This document shows positions 6,834 through 12,948 of a stretch of DNA of 12,948 nt, in pieces. The translations under genes were made by a program, and so were the position numbers. The DNA comes from Verrucomicrobiales bacterium (GTDB lineage Bacteria; Verrucomicrobiota; Verrucomicrobiia; Verrucomicrobiales; Akkermansiaceae): contig PBTU01000080.1 in assembly GCA_002729295.1 (NCBI GenBank), positions 10,051 through 22,998 on the forward strand. Direction: 5' to 3'. The notes beneath the pieces are model-generated. The model made no database searches and had not been told where the DNA came from. It saw only the letters and a program-made list of their open reading frames with translations. Each line of letters begins with the position of its first letter. Positions within the stretch are counted from its first letter, which is position 1.

Positions 6834-7616
6834 ATGAAATATCCGGTGTTGCTTCTCGTCTTTTCATCGATGTCATTGATAGCTCAGTTCTCGGCTCCTG
6901 TGTGGAGGGGTAGTGAGGGCTCCACTCATGCCGAGTGGGATGTTTTTACCGAGCCGAAATTTGAACCGAATTCTCCGGATATTTCCACTGACGATGCGAC
7001 TATCGTTTGTAGCACCGGGAGTGCTTTTCTGACAGGGACTGGCAACATCTATAGTTTTCAGGCCCCTACCTTTTTTCAACTCGATGATTTGGTTGATGGG
7101 TCTGTCACCAACGTGTATCTGCAAATTGAGTCCCTGGGATCCAGTCTCGAAGTCGATACCGTGAGGCTTATCTACACACCAGTGGGAGGGGAGACGGTTT
7201 CGGTTCCTCCTCGTTTGGCTGCTGTCGCCTGTGCTGAACCATTAACAGGCGAATTTGGCGGAGTTGGAGTCATCTACAACATCCAATGGGATCTGAGGTC
7301 GGCCCCTATCACAGGTTCCTATTCGATTTTATTCAATGCTGCTTCATCTTCGATGAGTTTGGACAAAGTTTCTCTCGATACTTCTGCAGAGTATACTGAA
7401 ATTCCGGAGCCGAAACCTCTTTCAGTTGAGATATTAAATGGTGAAGTCGTGGTGACTTGGGCTTGTCCCGGACAATTGCAAATGAGCACAACCTTGGAGG
7501 AGGATGGCTGGACCGACGTGTCAGAAGCTACAGGGAAAAGAACTATTATAATGTCGATCTCATCTGCCCCAACCTTCTTCCGTTTGAATGCTGAAGGATC
7601 GCCTGATCCAAGTTAG
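6834..7616 (+). CDS. Secreted protein of unknown function downstream of the haem receptor
   Basis: The 260-residue product has a signal peptide (residues 1 to about 21, MKYPVLLLVFSSMSLIAQFS). The mature N-terminus has PVW (22-24), AEWDVFTEPKF (33-43) and a TGSAFLTGTGN segment (61-71). The same order of motifs occurs in the PEP-CTERM protein at 8534-9187. It lacks a PEP-CTERM tail. Instead residues 191-260 form a beta-rich tail with VTW (207-209), LQ (215-216), W226 and FFRL (248-251), common at the ends of verrucomicrobial exoproteins. AGAGGA at 6817-6822, 11 nt before the ATG, may be the ribosome site. A gap of 73 nt follows the receptor, with only a 5-bp stem (ACGAC/GTCGT) and no T-run, so read-through from the receptor is likely. 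No function can be assigned; a surface partner of the receptor is a guess. Confidence 0.72.
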   Translation: MKYPVLLLVFSSMSLIAQFSAPVWRGSEGSTHAEWDVFTEPKFEPNSPDISTDDATIVCSTGSAFLTGTGNIYSFQAPTFFQLDDLVDGSVTNVYLQIESLGSSLEVDTVRLIYTPVGGETVSVPPRLAAVACAEPLTGEFGGVGVIYNIQWDLRSAPITGSYSILFNAASSSMSLDKVSLDTSAEYTEIPEPKPLSVEILNGEVVVTWACPGQLQMSTTLEEDGWTDVSEATGKRTIIMSISSAPTFFRLNAEGSPDPS

Positions 7617-7621
7617 TTTCC

Positions 7622-8314
7622 TTAGCCGGTGATCAAAAGAGCATTTTCCTCAAATCGGTAGTCGATAAGATTCAGGTCGGCATAAACAACGTGATCCTGT
7701 CGGTGGTCCGAGATTCTGATAATGTTATCGTCATTATCAAAAAAGCTGGGATGCAGCTCTGATTCGAGATGAAACTCGTCTCGTTTAATGGAAATGCGGA
7801 GCGATGCACAGCTTGGAATAAGGTCCTTGGTGACCTCGAGATTACTTTCCTTTCTCGCGACAAGTGATTCTCCCGACCAGTCATCTAGCCACCGTTGGCA
7901 ATGACTGTAGCAATGGTGGGAGCTAATGCGGTGTAGGGAGAGCTGTGAGCGAAGTTCGTCCGCCCCGTCGGAAATCCAAGGAAGTGAATCAATCATCAGG
8001 TGACTGACGATTTGATCTCTCCTGTTGAGAAAAGCGGCTCGCAGACAGTTGGTTGATGGGCATTGAAAGAGAATTACTCGAAGTGAATTAATCAGGGCGC
8101 TTTCGAATTGAATGAAATCCTTTTGTCCTTCGCCCTCGTCCAAGAGATTTGTTTGCTGAATCAAGGTGAGTCCCGACTGACGAATGAGGAGACGCCCGGG
8201 GCAAAGTTCCTTCAGGAGTCGGAGAGTCTTGGAGGATTCCGTTTCCACACCAAAGCACGGTGATAGAGAAGCCTTGCAAGGGTCGGAACAATGGCGGCGA
8301 CATTCCCAACTCAT
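7622..8314 (-). CDS. Cys/His-rich cytoplasmic protein of unknown family, possibly remote HemS-like
   Basis: From ATG 8314 the product has 230 residues; a TTG at 8365 would add 17. There is no signal peptide or membrane segment. The N-terminus is Cys-rich (C5, C9, C13, C20, C38) and a central SSHHCYSHCQRW cluster (131-142) holds three His and two Cys; neither is a CxxCH c-type haem site. The layout LRLLKELCPGRLLIRQSGLT (31-50), then INSLRVILFQ (75-84) and RAAFLNRRD (92-100), resembles the order of segments in the first HemS repeat. SLRISIKRDEFHLESELHPS (171-190) aligns loosely with the last third of the 9762-10532 product. These are pattern impressions, not proof. It converges with the 6834-7616 gene (5 nt apart) and diverges from the PEP-CTERM gene at 8534. 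Confidence 0.6.
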   Translation of the reverse strand: MSWECRRHCSDPCKASLSPCFGVETESSKTLRLLKELCPGRLLIRQSGLTLIQQTNLLDEGEGQKDFIQFESALINSLRVILFQCPSTNCLRAAFLNRRDQIVSHLMIDSLPWISDGADELRSQLSLHRISSHHCYSHCQRWLDDWSGESLVARKESNLEVTKDLIPSCASLRISIKRDEFHLESELHPSFFDNDDNIIRISDHRQDHVVYADLNLIDYRFEENALLITG

Positions 8315-8533
8315 AATTTTTTTGTTGGGAGGGTGAACTTTTGAGAAATTCTCATTTTTATCCAAGTGAGAGTAGCAGGATGGGGGTGGAGGGCTTCTTT
8401 TGAATTGTGAATTTTTGTCGTTCGGTTGTCCTATTTAATTCGTTAATTTTTTAAATTTGATGACAATTTAACGCTACATAATGGCAATAGCCCGATAGGC
8501 GGAAAGGGGTGGAAGTGGGTATCTTAACCACGC
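8315..8533. promoter_or_regulatory. Divergent AT-rich spacer with probable promoters
   Basis: No gene is supported beyond a possible 51-nt N-terminal extension of the minus-strand gene (TTG start at 8365). The part from about 8395 to 8480 is strongly AT-rich, fitting promoters in both directions; TTGATG followed 16 nt later by TAATGG is one weak plus-strand candidate. Just before the PEP-CTERM start, GTGG and CCAC (within 8515-8532) could pair and hold the start region in a small stem. Confidence 0.35.
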
Positions 8534-9187
8534 ATGAAGAAATCTATTATACTTCTATCGCTCTCAACGGCGTCTGCAATAGCAGCCACTGTTTGGAGTC
8601 CCGCTCCTAACGCTGTCGCTTCGGCATCTTGGGATACGTTTACGTTCTCAAGTTTCACGCCTGCCACTGGGTCTCAAGGAGCTCCTCAAGCAACAACTGG
8701 CGGCATCGTTGATACCGGATCCAGTGTCTTAAATACGAGTGTTTTTGGTAATTTGAATCCTCCAGCAGGTCTTATCGCTGGGGGTGACCGCTATTACCTC
8801 CACAGTGGTGGGGCGACTTGGCAGCCGGATCTTAGTCTCACCGCCCCGGTGTCTTTTGTCAGAGTGAGCTACTCTTTAGGTGGGGCTGGTTCGGCTTATG
8901 CGATACCTCCCGTCATTCCCGGGGCTACTCCGATTGGATCGAGCTCTTACCCTGCGCCAGACGATGGAGGTCAGAATATCTTCTATCACGATTTCGAGTT
9001 GTCTGGTCCAAGCAGCTCCATTTCAGTCAATGACTTTGGTGACTCTCCTCCAGGATTCAGCTTTCGTTCTTTCGATGCTTTGTTGATTGAAGGGTTTAAT
9101 AGCACACCGGTTCAGGTTCCCGAACCGTCGTCCGCTCTTCTTGGACTTCTCGGAGTCGCGATGGTTTTCCGTCGTAAACGAGCTTAA
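8534..9187 (+). CDS. PEP-CTERM sorting-domain secreted protein
   Basis: The 217-residue product has a signal peptide (residues 1 to about 18, ending AIAA). Its mature N-terminus has VW (20-21), ASWDTFTFSSFTP (31-43) and a DTGSSVLN segment (60-67), in the same order as the 6834-7616 product. The C-terminus is a classic PEP-CTERM tripartite signal: VPEPSS (195-200), a short hydrophobic helix (201-212) and RRKR (213-216). Such tails are processed by an exosortase and place the protein at the cell surface or in the exopolysaccharide layer. The body is rich in Ser, Gly and Pro with no recognised enzyme motif. It is followed by a strong terminator, so it is probably a single-gene transcript. Confidence 0.85.
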   Translation: MKKSIILLSLSTASAIAATVWSPAPNAVASASWDTFTFSSFTPATGSQGAPQATTGGIVDTGSSVLNTSVFGNLNPPAGLIAGGDRYYLHSGGATWQPDLSLTAPVSFVRVSYSLGGAGSAYAIPPVIPGATPIGSSSYPAPDDGGQNIFYHDFELSGPSSSISVNDFGDSPPGFSFRSFDALLIEGFNSTPVQVPEPSSALLGLLGVAMVFRRKRA

Positions 9188-9224
9188 TCACAGTTTCGCC
9201 CGGGGTCCCCAAAATCCGGGTATG

Positions 9225-9258
9225 GAAAGAGCGCCTGAAAGGGCGCTCTTTCTTCGTT
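9225..9258 (+). terminator. Strong rho-independent terminator after the PEP-CTERM gene
   Basis: GAAAGAGCGCC (9225-9235) and GGCGCTCTTTC (9242-9252) form a perfect 11-bp stem with a 6-nt loop, followed by the T-rich TTCGTT. It lies 38 nt after the stop codon of the PEP-CTERM gene. A smaller CCCGG/CCGGG pair lies just upstream, at about 9200-9219. Confidence 0.88.
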
Positions 9259-9761
9259 TGTCAGTAAAGAGAACTGTGAGGAAGTGTGTTGTGGCTATTT
9301 TCTTTGTCCTGATTCGACGGGTGTCTCGGATTGATTTTCAGAAAGGGGAACGACCAATGAGCTAAGATTTAGACCTTGCCCATCTTCAGCTTTTCCAAGT
9401 TAAAGATGACTAAGAGGTCTTCGTCCAGCTTGTTGAACGTTACGCGTGACTCGCGTTTGGTGCTGCTCGCCGTCGAATGAATTCTGAAGAACTTGCAGGA
9501 GATGTCGCCACTAGATCGACTATGAAGGGGGAAAATCGTGAAGGCCCAAACACGAGGAGCCCCAAGAAGGGAGACCGAGAAAGTGGATGCTGAGGGAATG
9601 GAACATCATGTCAGCGAAGAAACGCTGCAAGTGTTTGAAAGGTTTATCATTGGCCGCTGATCTTTTCAAGAGAGCGGTGATCATCGCACTTTTCTTTTTG
9701 ATTTCGGAAGTCGCGCCCGAAACTTACCTCCTGAGACCGTTGTGGGACGAAAGTTTAGGCC
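9259..9761 (-). other. 500-bp gap with possible remnants of a minus-strand gene
   Basis: No intact gene can be supported. On the minus strand a consensus ribosome site AGGAGGT (9726-9732) has no start codon at the right distance. A 54-codon frame from ATG 9684 to TAG 9520-9522 begins MITALLKRSAANDKPFKHLQ. In another frame, 78 codons between TGA 9606-9608 and TAA 9369-9371 are free of stops, lack a usable start and end RVTFNKLDEDLLVIFNLEKL then KMGKV. The order ribosome site, frame A, frame B would suit a gene broken by frameshifts, downstream of the 9762-10532 gene. Stop-free runs of this length also occur by chance, so this is tentative. Confidence 0.3.
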
Positions 9762-10532
9762 TTAATGTTGCAAATAACTCCTTCCCAGAAGCTTTTGCCA
9801 CTCGTGGCTGGCTAAAGAGGTTGGCAAGGAAAGGACTCCTGTAATTATTCCGTGCGAATTGAGTAGCGCTAGAGATTCATGTGACTCTCCGTCTATCATT
9901 TGAGAGAAGAGCCGCATGGTATGCAAATGTCGTATGTTAACCGAAAATATTCGATCGGTTCCTTTTGCAACGAGAAATTCTTGGTCTCGATAGATGTCGG
10001 TGGGACGAAGCTGGGTGGTAAACCTGCCGCCCGGGCTGTCACAGGAAACAATGAGCGATAGGCTTCTTTGGGCCGCGTCTGCGAGAATTGCTGTGAGGGG
10101 ATGATGTGCCATTTGCTGAATTCGAATATTTGCGTAATTCACGCAGCAAGGGCAAAGGTTTGGTTCAACAACTGACTCTATTTTTTCGTCTCGGCCCGTA
10201 GCTCCTCTCTCCAACTCAAAACTCTTAATTAAAAATTCCAGCTGTTTTTGAGCCTTCTCTTCGTCTGGAGTGAGGGTGAGTCCGAAATTTCTCTGATGAG
10301 AGAGGAAGTATAATCTGTTTGGATTTTGAAGGGCGAAGATTTCGTTGAAGTGTCTTCGCCTGAGAGCCAGGCCTTCATCGGGAACGATAAGATCATCTCC
10401 TGAGAATTGAGCTGAAGACAAACAAATTTCCGATTCGAAAGAGCAAGTCGGCAACTCAAGTGAAAGATGACACTTCGAGAGGACATCAATATTTGTCCAG
10501 AGGCTCGCTTGAGAGGTATCAAGTTGATTCAT
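9762..10532 (-). CDS. Protein of unknown family, possibly divergent HemS-like
   Basis: The 256-residue product has no signal peptide and is probably cytoplasmic. GLALRRRHFNEIFALQNPNR (54-73, with H61) recalls the GISLRTDHWSEAWWYHEE block of the HemS-like protein at 2453-3316. The second part has a Cys/His patch NLCPCC (125-130) with AHHP (142-145), then GGRFTTQLRPTDI (168-180) and FSVNIRHLHTMRLF (196-209), in the place where HemS proteins have the second repeat. A remote HemS relation is therefore suggested, not established. Its ATG lies 12 nt after the stop of the PEP-CTERM gene 10545-11270, so the two form an operon. Both reading frames start ATGAATCAA. Confidence 0.6.
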   Translation of the reverse strand: MNQLDTSQASLWTNIDVLSKCHLSLELPTCSFESEICLSSAQFSGDDLIVPDEGLALRRRHFNEIFALQNPNRLYFLSHQRNFGLTLTPDEEKAQKQLEFLIKSFELERGATGRDEKIESVVEPNLCPCCVNYANIRIQQMAHHPLTAILADAAQRSLSLIVSCDSPGGRFTTQLRPTDIYRDQEFLVAKGTDRIFSVNIRHLHTMRLFSQMIDGESHESLALLNSHGIITGVLSLPTSLASHEWQKLLGRSYLQH

Positions 10533-10544
10533 GATTGAAGAGTC

Positions 10545-11270
10545 TCAGGATTGCCGGCTTCTTCTTCCGAGCGTCAGGGCGAGGCCGACCACGGCCAGCA
10601 TCCCGGTTGTTGGCTCAGGAACTGGATTGATAGTGAGGAATGTCGAACCAGAAGCCTCAGTGTTGTTTAGAAAACCATGAAGAAAGTCAGTGCCGCTGGT
10701 GTCGTTTTTCCCGGTGAGGGCAATGGAGAGTTCATTATTGGTTCCGGAAATCCAGTCATTCACGATGGAGGTGACATCAAATTCGATTTGCCCGAATCCT
10801 TCGACAGCAACGGAAGATTCTGGTGACGCGGCCTGGATGTTGAGATTGAAAAAGGTGAGCCAGTCGATCTCTCCTCCGGGGTTGGTGTCATCGGTGATTG
10901 AGGTGATTGGGTTCGTATCAACGGCATGGGCTGAGATAGTGAAAGGGTTGCCGCCCGATGCGTTGGCGCTAAATCCACCATCGACCGATGTCATGGTGAG
11001 GATCGCTCTGTCGATTGGATTAGCGTAGGAGGAGAGGTCGGCGGATTGGAACGAGAGATAAATTGTTTCTGCTCCGGTAAGTCCGAATGCGTCATTATTG
11101 CTCACACGAAAGACGTCGCGTCCTTCACCGGCATAGCCGCGAACTGAATTTGGTGGAAAAAAGAAGGACGAGGTCATGATGTCTTCATCCGGATTGAAAA
11201 CCATGGCTGCAGGAAGAGGTGAGGAAATTGCGATCCCAATGACAACAAGGGCTAGTGATAATTGATTCAT
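10545..11270 (-). CDS. PEP-CTERM protein with DNRLRE-like beta domain
   Basis: The 241-residue product has a signal peptide (residues 1 to about 22, MNQLSLALVVIGIAISSPLP). The body resembles a DNRLRE/CBM96-type beta-sandwich: AETIYLSFQSADLSSYANP, DRAILTMTS, then GFGQIEFDVTSIVNDWISGT and STFLTI near the end. That fold occurs in extracellular carbohydrate-linked or adhesive proteins. The C-terminus is a PEP-CTERM signal: VPEPTT (217-222), a hydrophobic stretch (223-234) and RRSR (236-239). It is the first gene of a two-gene minus-strand operon with the 9762-10532 gene. A CAATCCATCGC motif lies about 38 nt upstream of the start, and a TTCAC-N2-GTGAA palindrome at 11283-11294. Cell-surface display by an exosortase is inferred from the tail. 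Confidence 0.83.
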   Translation of the reverse strand: MNQLSLALVVIGIAISSPLPAAMVFNPDEDIMTSSFFFPPNSVRGYAGEGRDVFRVSNNDAFGLTGAETIYLSFQSADLSSYANPIDRAILTMTSVDGGFSANASGGNPFTISAHAVDTNPITSITDDTNPGGEIDWLTFFNLNIQAASPESSVAVEGFGQIEFDVTSIVNDWISGTNNELSIALTGKNDTSGTDFLHGFLNNTEASGSTFLTINPVPEPTTGMLAVVGLALTLGRRSRQS

Positions 11271-11546
11271 CTGGGATAATTGTTCACCAGTGAATGCAAA
11301 TCCGCTCGCGATGGATTGACAATGTCTCGCTGTGACTTGCTATGAAAATGAAGTTGTAATTCAGACGCGTAATTAGAGAGATCCTTCGTCCGGTGAGCGT
11401 CCCAGAGAATTACTTTGTGTCACTTTTGTGATAAAAATCCCTCATGCTAAACCTGATTCATTGTTCGGGAAACGGGGTTCGCTCTGAACGATCTATCCGG
11501 TTTCGAGTTTCACCTGCCTCCGAGTATATGGTAAAGCAAGTGTGTA
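11271..11546. promoter_or_regulatory. Divergent spacer between PEP-CTERM operon and LRR gene
   Basis: No gene is seen. For the minus operon, the palindrome TTCACCAGTGAA (11283-11294) and the motif GCGATGGATTGACA (11308-11321) lie close upstream. On the plus strand TTGACA (11316-11321), with GCTATG 17 nt further on, is a plausible promoter; the LRR gene start is about 200 nt downstream, implying a long leader with no recognised riboswitch. The later part (about 11400-11546) shows no repeat or terminator. Confidence 0.4.
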
Positions 11547-12737
11547 ATGAAAACGCTCCAAGCCCTTCTTGCGCTCTTTGCCTGTGCTTTCCTGCCTCTC
11601 CATGCTGCCAGTCTGGATGACCTGACTTACACGACGAATAACGGAGAAGTCATCATAACCGATTGTGATCAAGGCGCCACCGGCGAGCTAATCATTCCGG
11701 CCACGATAGAAGGCAATCCTGTCACCAGCATCGGGAATCAGGCCTTCAAAGAATGCCGCAGCCTGAAGAGCATCACGATTCCTGAAGGCGTTACCAATAT
11801 CGGGCCTCAGGCCTTCGCTTTCTGCACCAGAGTGACCAGCATCACGATTCCTAAGAGCGTCACCAGCATCGTGGAAAGCGCCTTCTCTTTCTGCACCGGC
11901 CTAACGAGCATCACGATTCCTGATGGCGTCCCCAGCATCGGACGTTGGGCCTTCGCACACTGCACCAGCCTGAGGAGCATCACCATTCCTGACAGCGTCA
12001 CCAGCATCGGACGGCATGCCTTCTCTCGGTGCTCTGACCTAACGAGCATCACGATTCCTGATAGGGTTGCCAACATCGGGCCAGCGGCTTTCGCTAAATG
12101 CACCAAGCTTACAAAGATCACGTTTCAAGGCCCCGCCCCCACGGTGGACGCTGAAACCTTTCAAGGTGTCGCGGACGACACGGTTGCTCTTGTAACACCA
12201 AAGGCTCTTAACTCCTTTGGTCAGGTGGGTGAAAAATGGAATGGCCTCACCTTAAAAATTGGTAGTGCAAGCATCGCCACAGATCCTAAAGAAATTGCGG
12301 CTGGTCACTCAGACGAAAAGGAACTCATTCTTTTATCAAGTCACCTAAATACCGTTGAAGCCGACTTCCCTGTTCTGCTCAAAAAGCGCGAAGCTTGGAA
12401 AAATTCGCGCATCAACGCTCAACTCAGAATAGACACCGCCTATCTTACTAGCCTAAAAAATCTTAAGACTAGCAAGGTTCAAAACGGCGAGATTGCTGCT
12501 GCCCGTGCGATCGATCAAGCCATGAAGGGAGGAACAAGAACTAATGACGAACCTGCTGTTTTGACGAAGTCACGACAAGTGAGATACGACGCCCTTTTAG
12601 CGGCGATGAAGCCGATCGATCAGCAGTATTGGAAAGAACTAAAAAAGCTAAAAGAGGACGTGCAAAACCTAGGCGATCTTGAACGAATCGAGATCGTTCT
12701 TTCGGAGATCACAAGGGTGCTTACTCCTTATAAATAG
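11547..12737 (+). CDS. Secreted BspA-type leucine-rich-repeat (LRR_5) protein with helical tail
   Basis: The 396-residue product has a signal peptide (residues 1-20, ending LPLHA). Residues 24-60 form the usual cap, ending in the ATIEGNPVTSIG entry. Five contiguous 23-residue repeats of the form L-SITIP--VTSIG--AF--C follow (73-187), then a capping strand (LTKITFQGPAPTVDAETFQG). This is the LRR_5/BspA family (PF13306), found in surface and adhesion proteins. Residues 240-396 are largely helical and charged, a tail type common in verrucomicrobial and planctomycete exoproteins. No enzyme motif or sorting signal is seen, so secretion or periplasmic location is likely. The start is chosen for the signal peptide; the ribosome site is weak. 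It overlaps by 10 bp the end of the converging minus-strand gene. Confidence 0.86.
   Translation: MKTLQALLALFACAFLPLHAASLDDLTYTTNNGEVIITDCDQGATGELIIPATIEGNPVTSIGNQAFKECRSLKSITIPEGVTNIGPQAFAFCTRVTSITIPKSVTSIVESAFSFCTGLTSITIPDGVPSIGRWAFAHCTSLRSITIPDSVTSIGRHAFSRCSDLTSITIPDRVANIGPAAFAKCTKLTKITFQGPAPTVDAETFQGVADDTVALVTPKALNSFGQVGEKWNGLTLKIGSASIATDPKEIAAGHSDEKELILLSSHLNTVEADFPVLLKKREAWKNSRINAQLRIDTAYLTSLKNLKTSKVQNGEIAAARAIDQAMKGGTRTNDEPAVLTKSRQVRYDALLAAMKPIDQQYWKELKKLKEDVQNLGDLERIEIVLSEITRVLTPYK
11763..12107 (+). repeat. Five 69-bp tandem repeats coding for LRR_5 units
   Basis: Each unit is exactly 69 bp and opens with a near-identical ctg-ag-agcatcacgattcct segment. Central parts of the units differ by multiple substitutions. 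The repeats code for the five 23-residue leucine-rich units with no linker. Confidence 0.9.
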
Positions 12738-12948
12738 GAAGGTGAAAGTCGCCGCCTAGTGCCTTGGATTCTCTCAAGAACACCATCTACCGCAAAGCGG
12801 ACGCTCATGGTCTCTGGCAAGGAATCAGGATGCGGTGAGACGAGCTTGGTTATTTGCTGATCCCGAACGATGTTCGGCGGGAACGCGCCAGAGAGAAGAC
12901 ACTGAAACATATGAAGGCTTTCGGGTTTTAGGTTGACAGCCTGAAGGG
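12728..12948 (-). CDS. C-terminal end of an unrecognised gene entering from the right edge
   Basis: The minus-strand frame ending at TAA 12728-12730 is open to the window edge, 72 codons plus the stop. It continues upstream of the internal ATG at 12908-12910 as LQAVNLKPESLH, so that Met is probably not the start. The visible end reads FQCLLSGAFPPNIVRDQQIT, then TKLVSPHPDSLPETMSVRFA and closes with RRLSPSYL. I recognise no family. It converges with and overlaps the LRR gene by 10 bp. The open frame across the window edge and protein-like composition argue for a real gene, but the fragment is short. Confidence 0.5.
   Translation of the reverse strand, partial: LQAVNLKPESLHMFQCLLSGAFPPNIVRDQQITKLVSPHPDSLPETMSVRFAVDGVLERIQGTRRRLSPSYL

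Noticed and set aside
9087..9365. Plus-strand frame overlapping the PEP-CTERM gene end
   Set aside because: It runs through a strong terminator hairpin and overlaps the PEP-CTERM tail in another frame; no protein features.
9587..9844. Plus-strand 85-codon frame with a hydrophobic middle
   Set aside because: It runs into the 3' end of the better supported minus-strand gene at 9762 and has no ribosome site or family feature.
11430..11460. Possible CRP/FNR-like site around TCAC-TTTT-GTGA
   Set aside because: The half-sites are in the wrong order for CRP (TGTGA-N6-TCACA) and only 4 bp long.
11763..12107. CRISPR-like regular repeats
   Set aside because: Units are contiguous with no spacers, keep the reading frame and encode LRR_5 motifs.
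11807..12121. Minus-strand 104-codon frame with regular repeats
   Set aside because: It is antisense to the 69-bp LRR repeats; its apparent repeats mirror the coding strand.

Overview
The window looks like a chromosomal segment of a Verrucomicrobiota bacterium, probably a marine or soil member of Verrucomicrobiales or a related order. Evidence: two secreted proteins end in the VPEP-hydrophobic-Arg-rich PEP-CTERM signal typical of that phylum; one secreted protein ends in the W...LQ...W..V...FFRL tail common in verrucomicrobial exoproteins; an ExbB/TolQ channel with an N-terminal coiled coil sits beside a DUF3450 gene; and there is a BspA-type leucine-rich-repeat exoprotein with a helical tail. 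Base composition is mixed, near 50% GC. No rRNA, tRNA, CRISPR array or insertion sequence was seen. The phylum call is inferred from protein style only.

Left part (1-3316, all minus strand). Read 5' to 3' this runs: a HemS-type haemin-handling protein, a flavodoxin starting 3 nt after it, a decayed tandem duplicate of the end of that pair, a DUF3450 periplasmic coiled-coil protein, and an ExbB/TolQ proton-channel subunit that leaves the window. The duplicate holds a 56-codon fragment of the HemS-like gene and a flavodoxin pseudogene with one nonsense codon and a clean 195-bp in-frame deletion.

Divergent from this (3317-7616, plus strand), after a ~315-bp intergenic region, are a secreted DUF6607 protein, a TonB-dependent receptor with haem-receptor signatures (a FRAP-like box, a His between the boxes, and NPDL), and a secreted protein. 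Together the two arms read as a haem acquisition locus: the outer-membrane receptor takes in haem, ExbB/DUF3450 energise it, and the HemS-like protein plus flavodoxin handle haem inside the cell.

Middle part (7622-11270). Two minus-strand genes of unknown family (7622-8314 and 9762-10532) show a faint HemS-like pattern. Each lies next to a PEP-CTERM gene: the first is divergent from 8534-9187, the second lies 12 nt downstream of 10545-11270. A strong intrinsic terminator follows the first PEP-CTERM gene, and about 500 bp after it holds only possible gene remnants.

Right part (11271-12948). A secreted LRR_5/BspA-like protein with five exact-length 69-bp repeats, converging with the C-terminal end of an unrecognised minus-strand gene that enters from the right edge.

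The candidate for something not well described is the whole haem locus: a HemS-flavodoxin pair with no visible haem oxygenase, and two extra possible HemS-like proteins each tied to a cell-surface-sorted PEP-CTERM protein.
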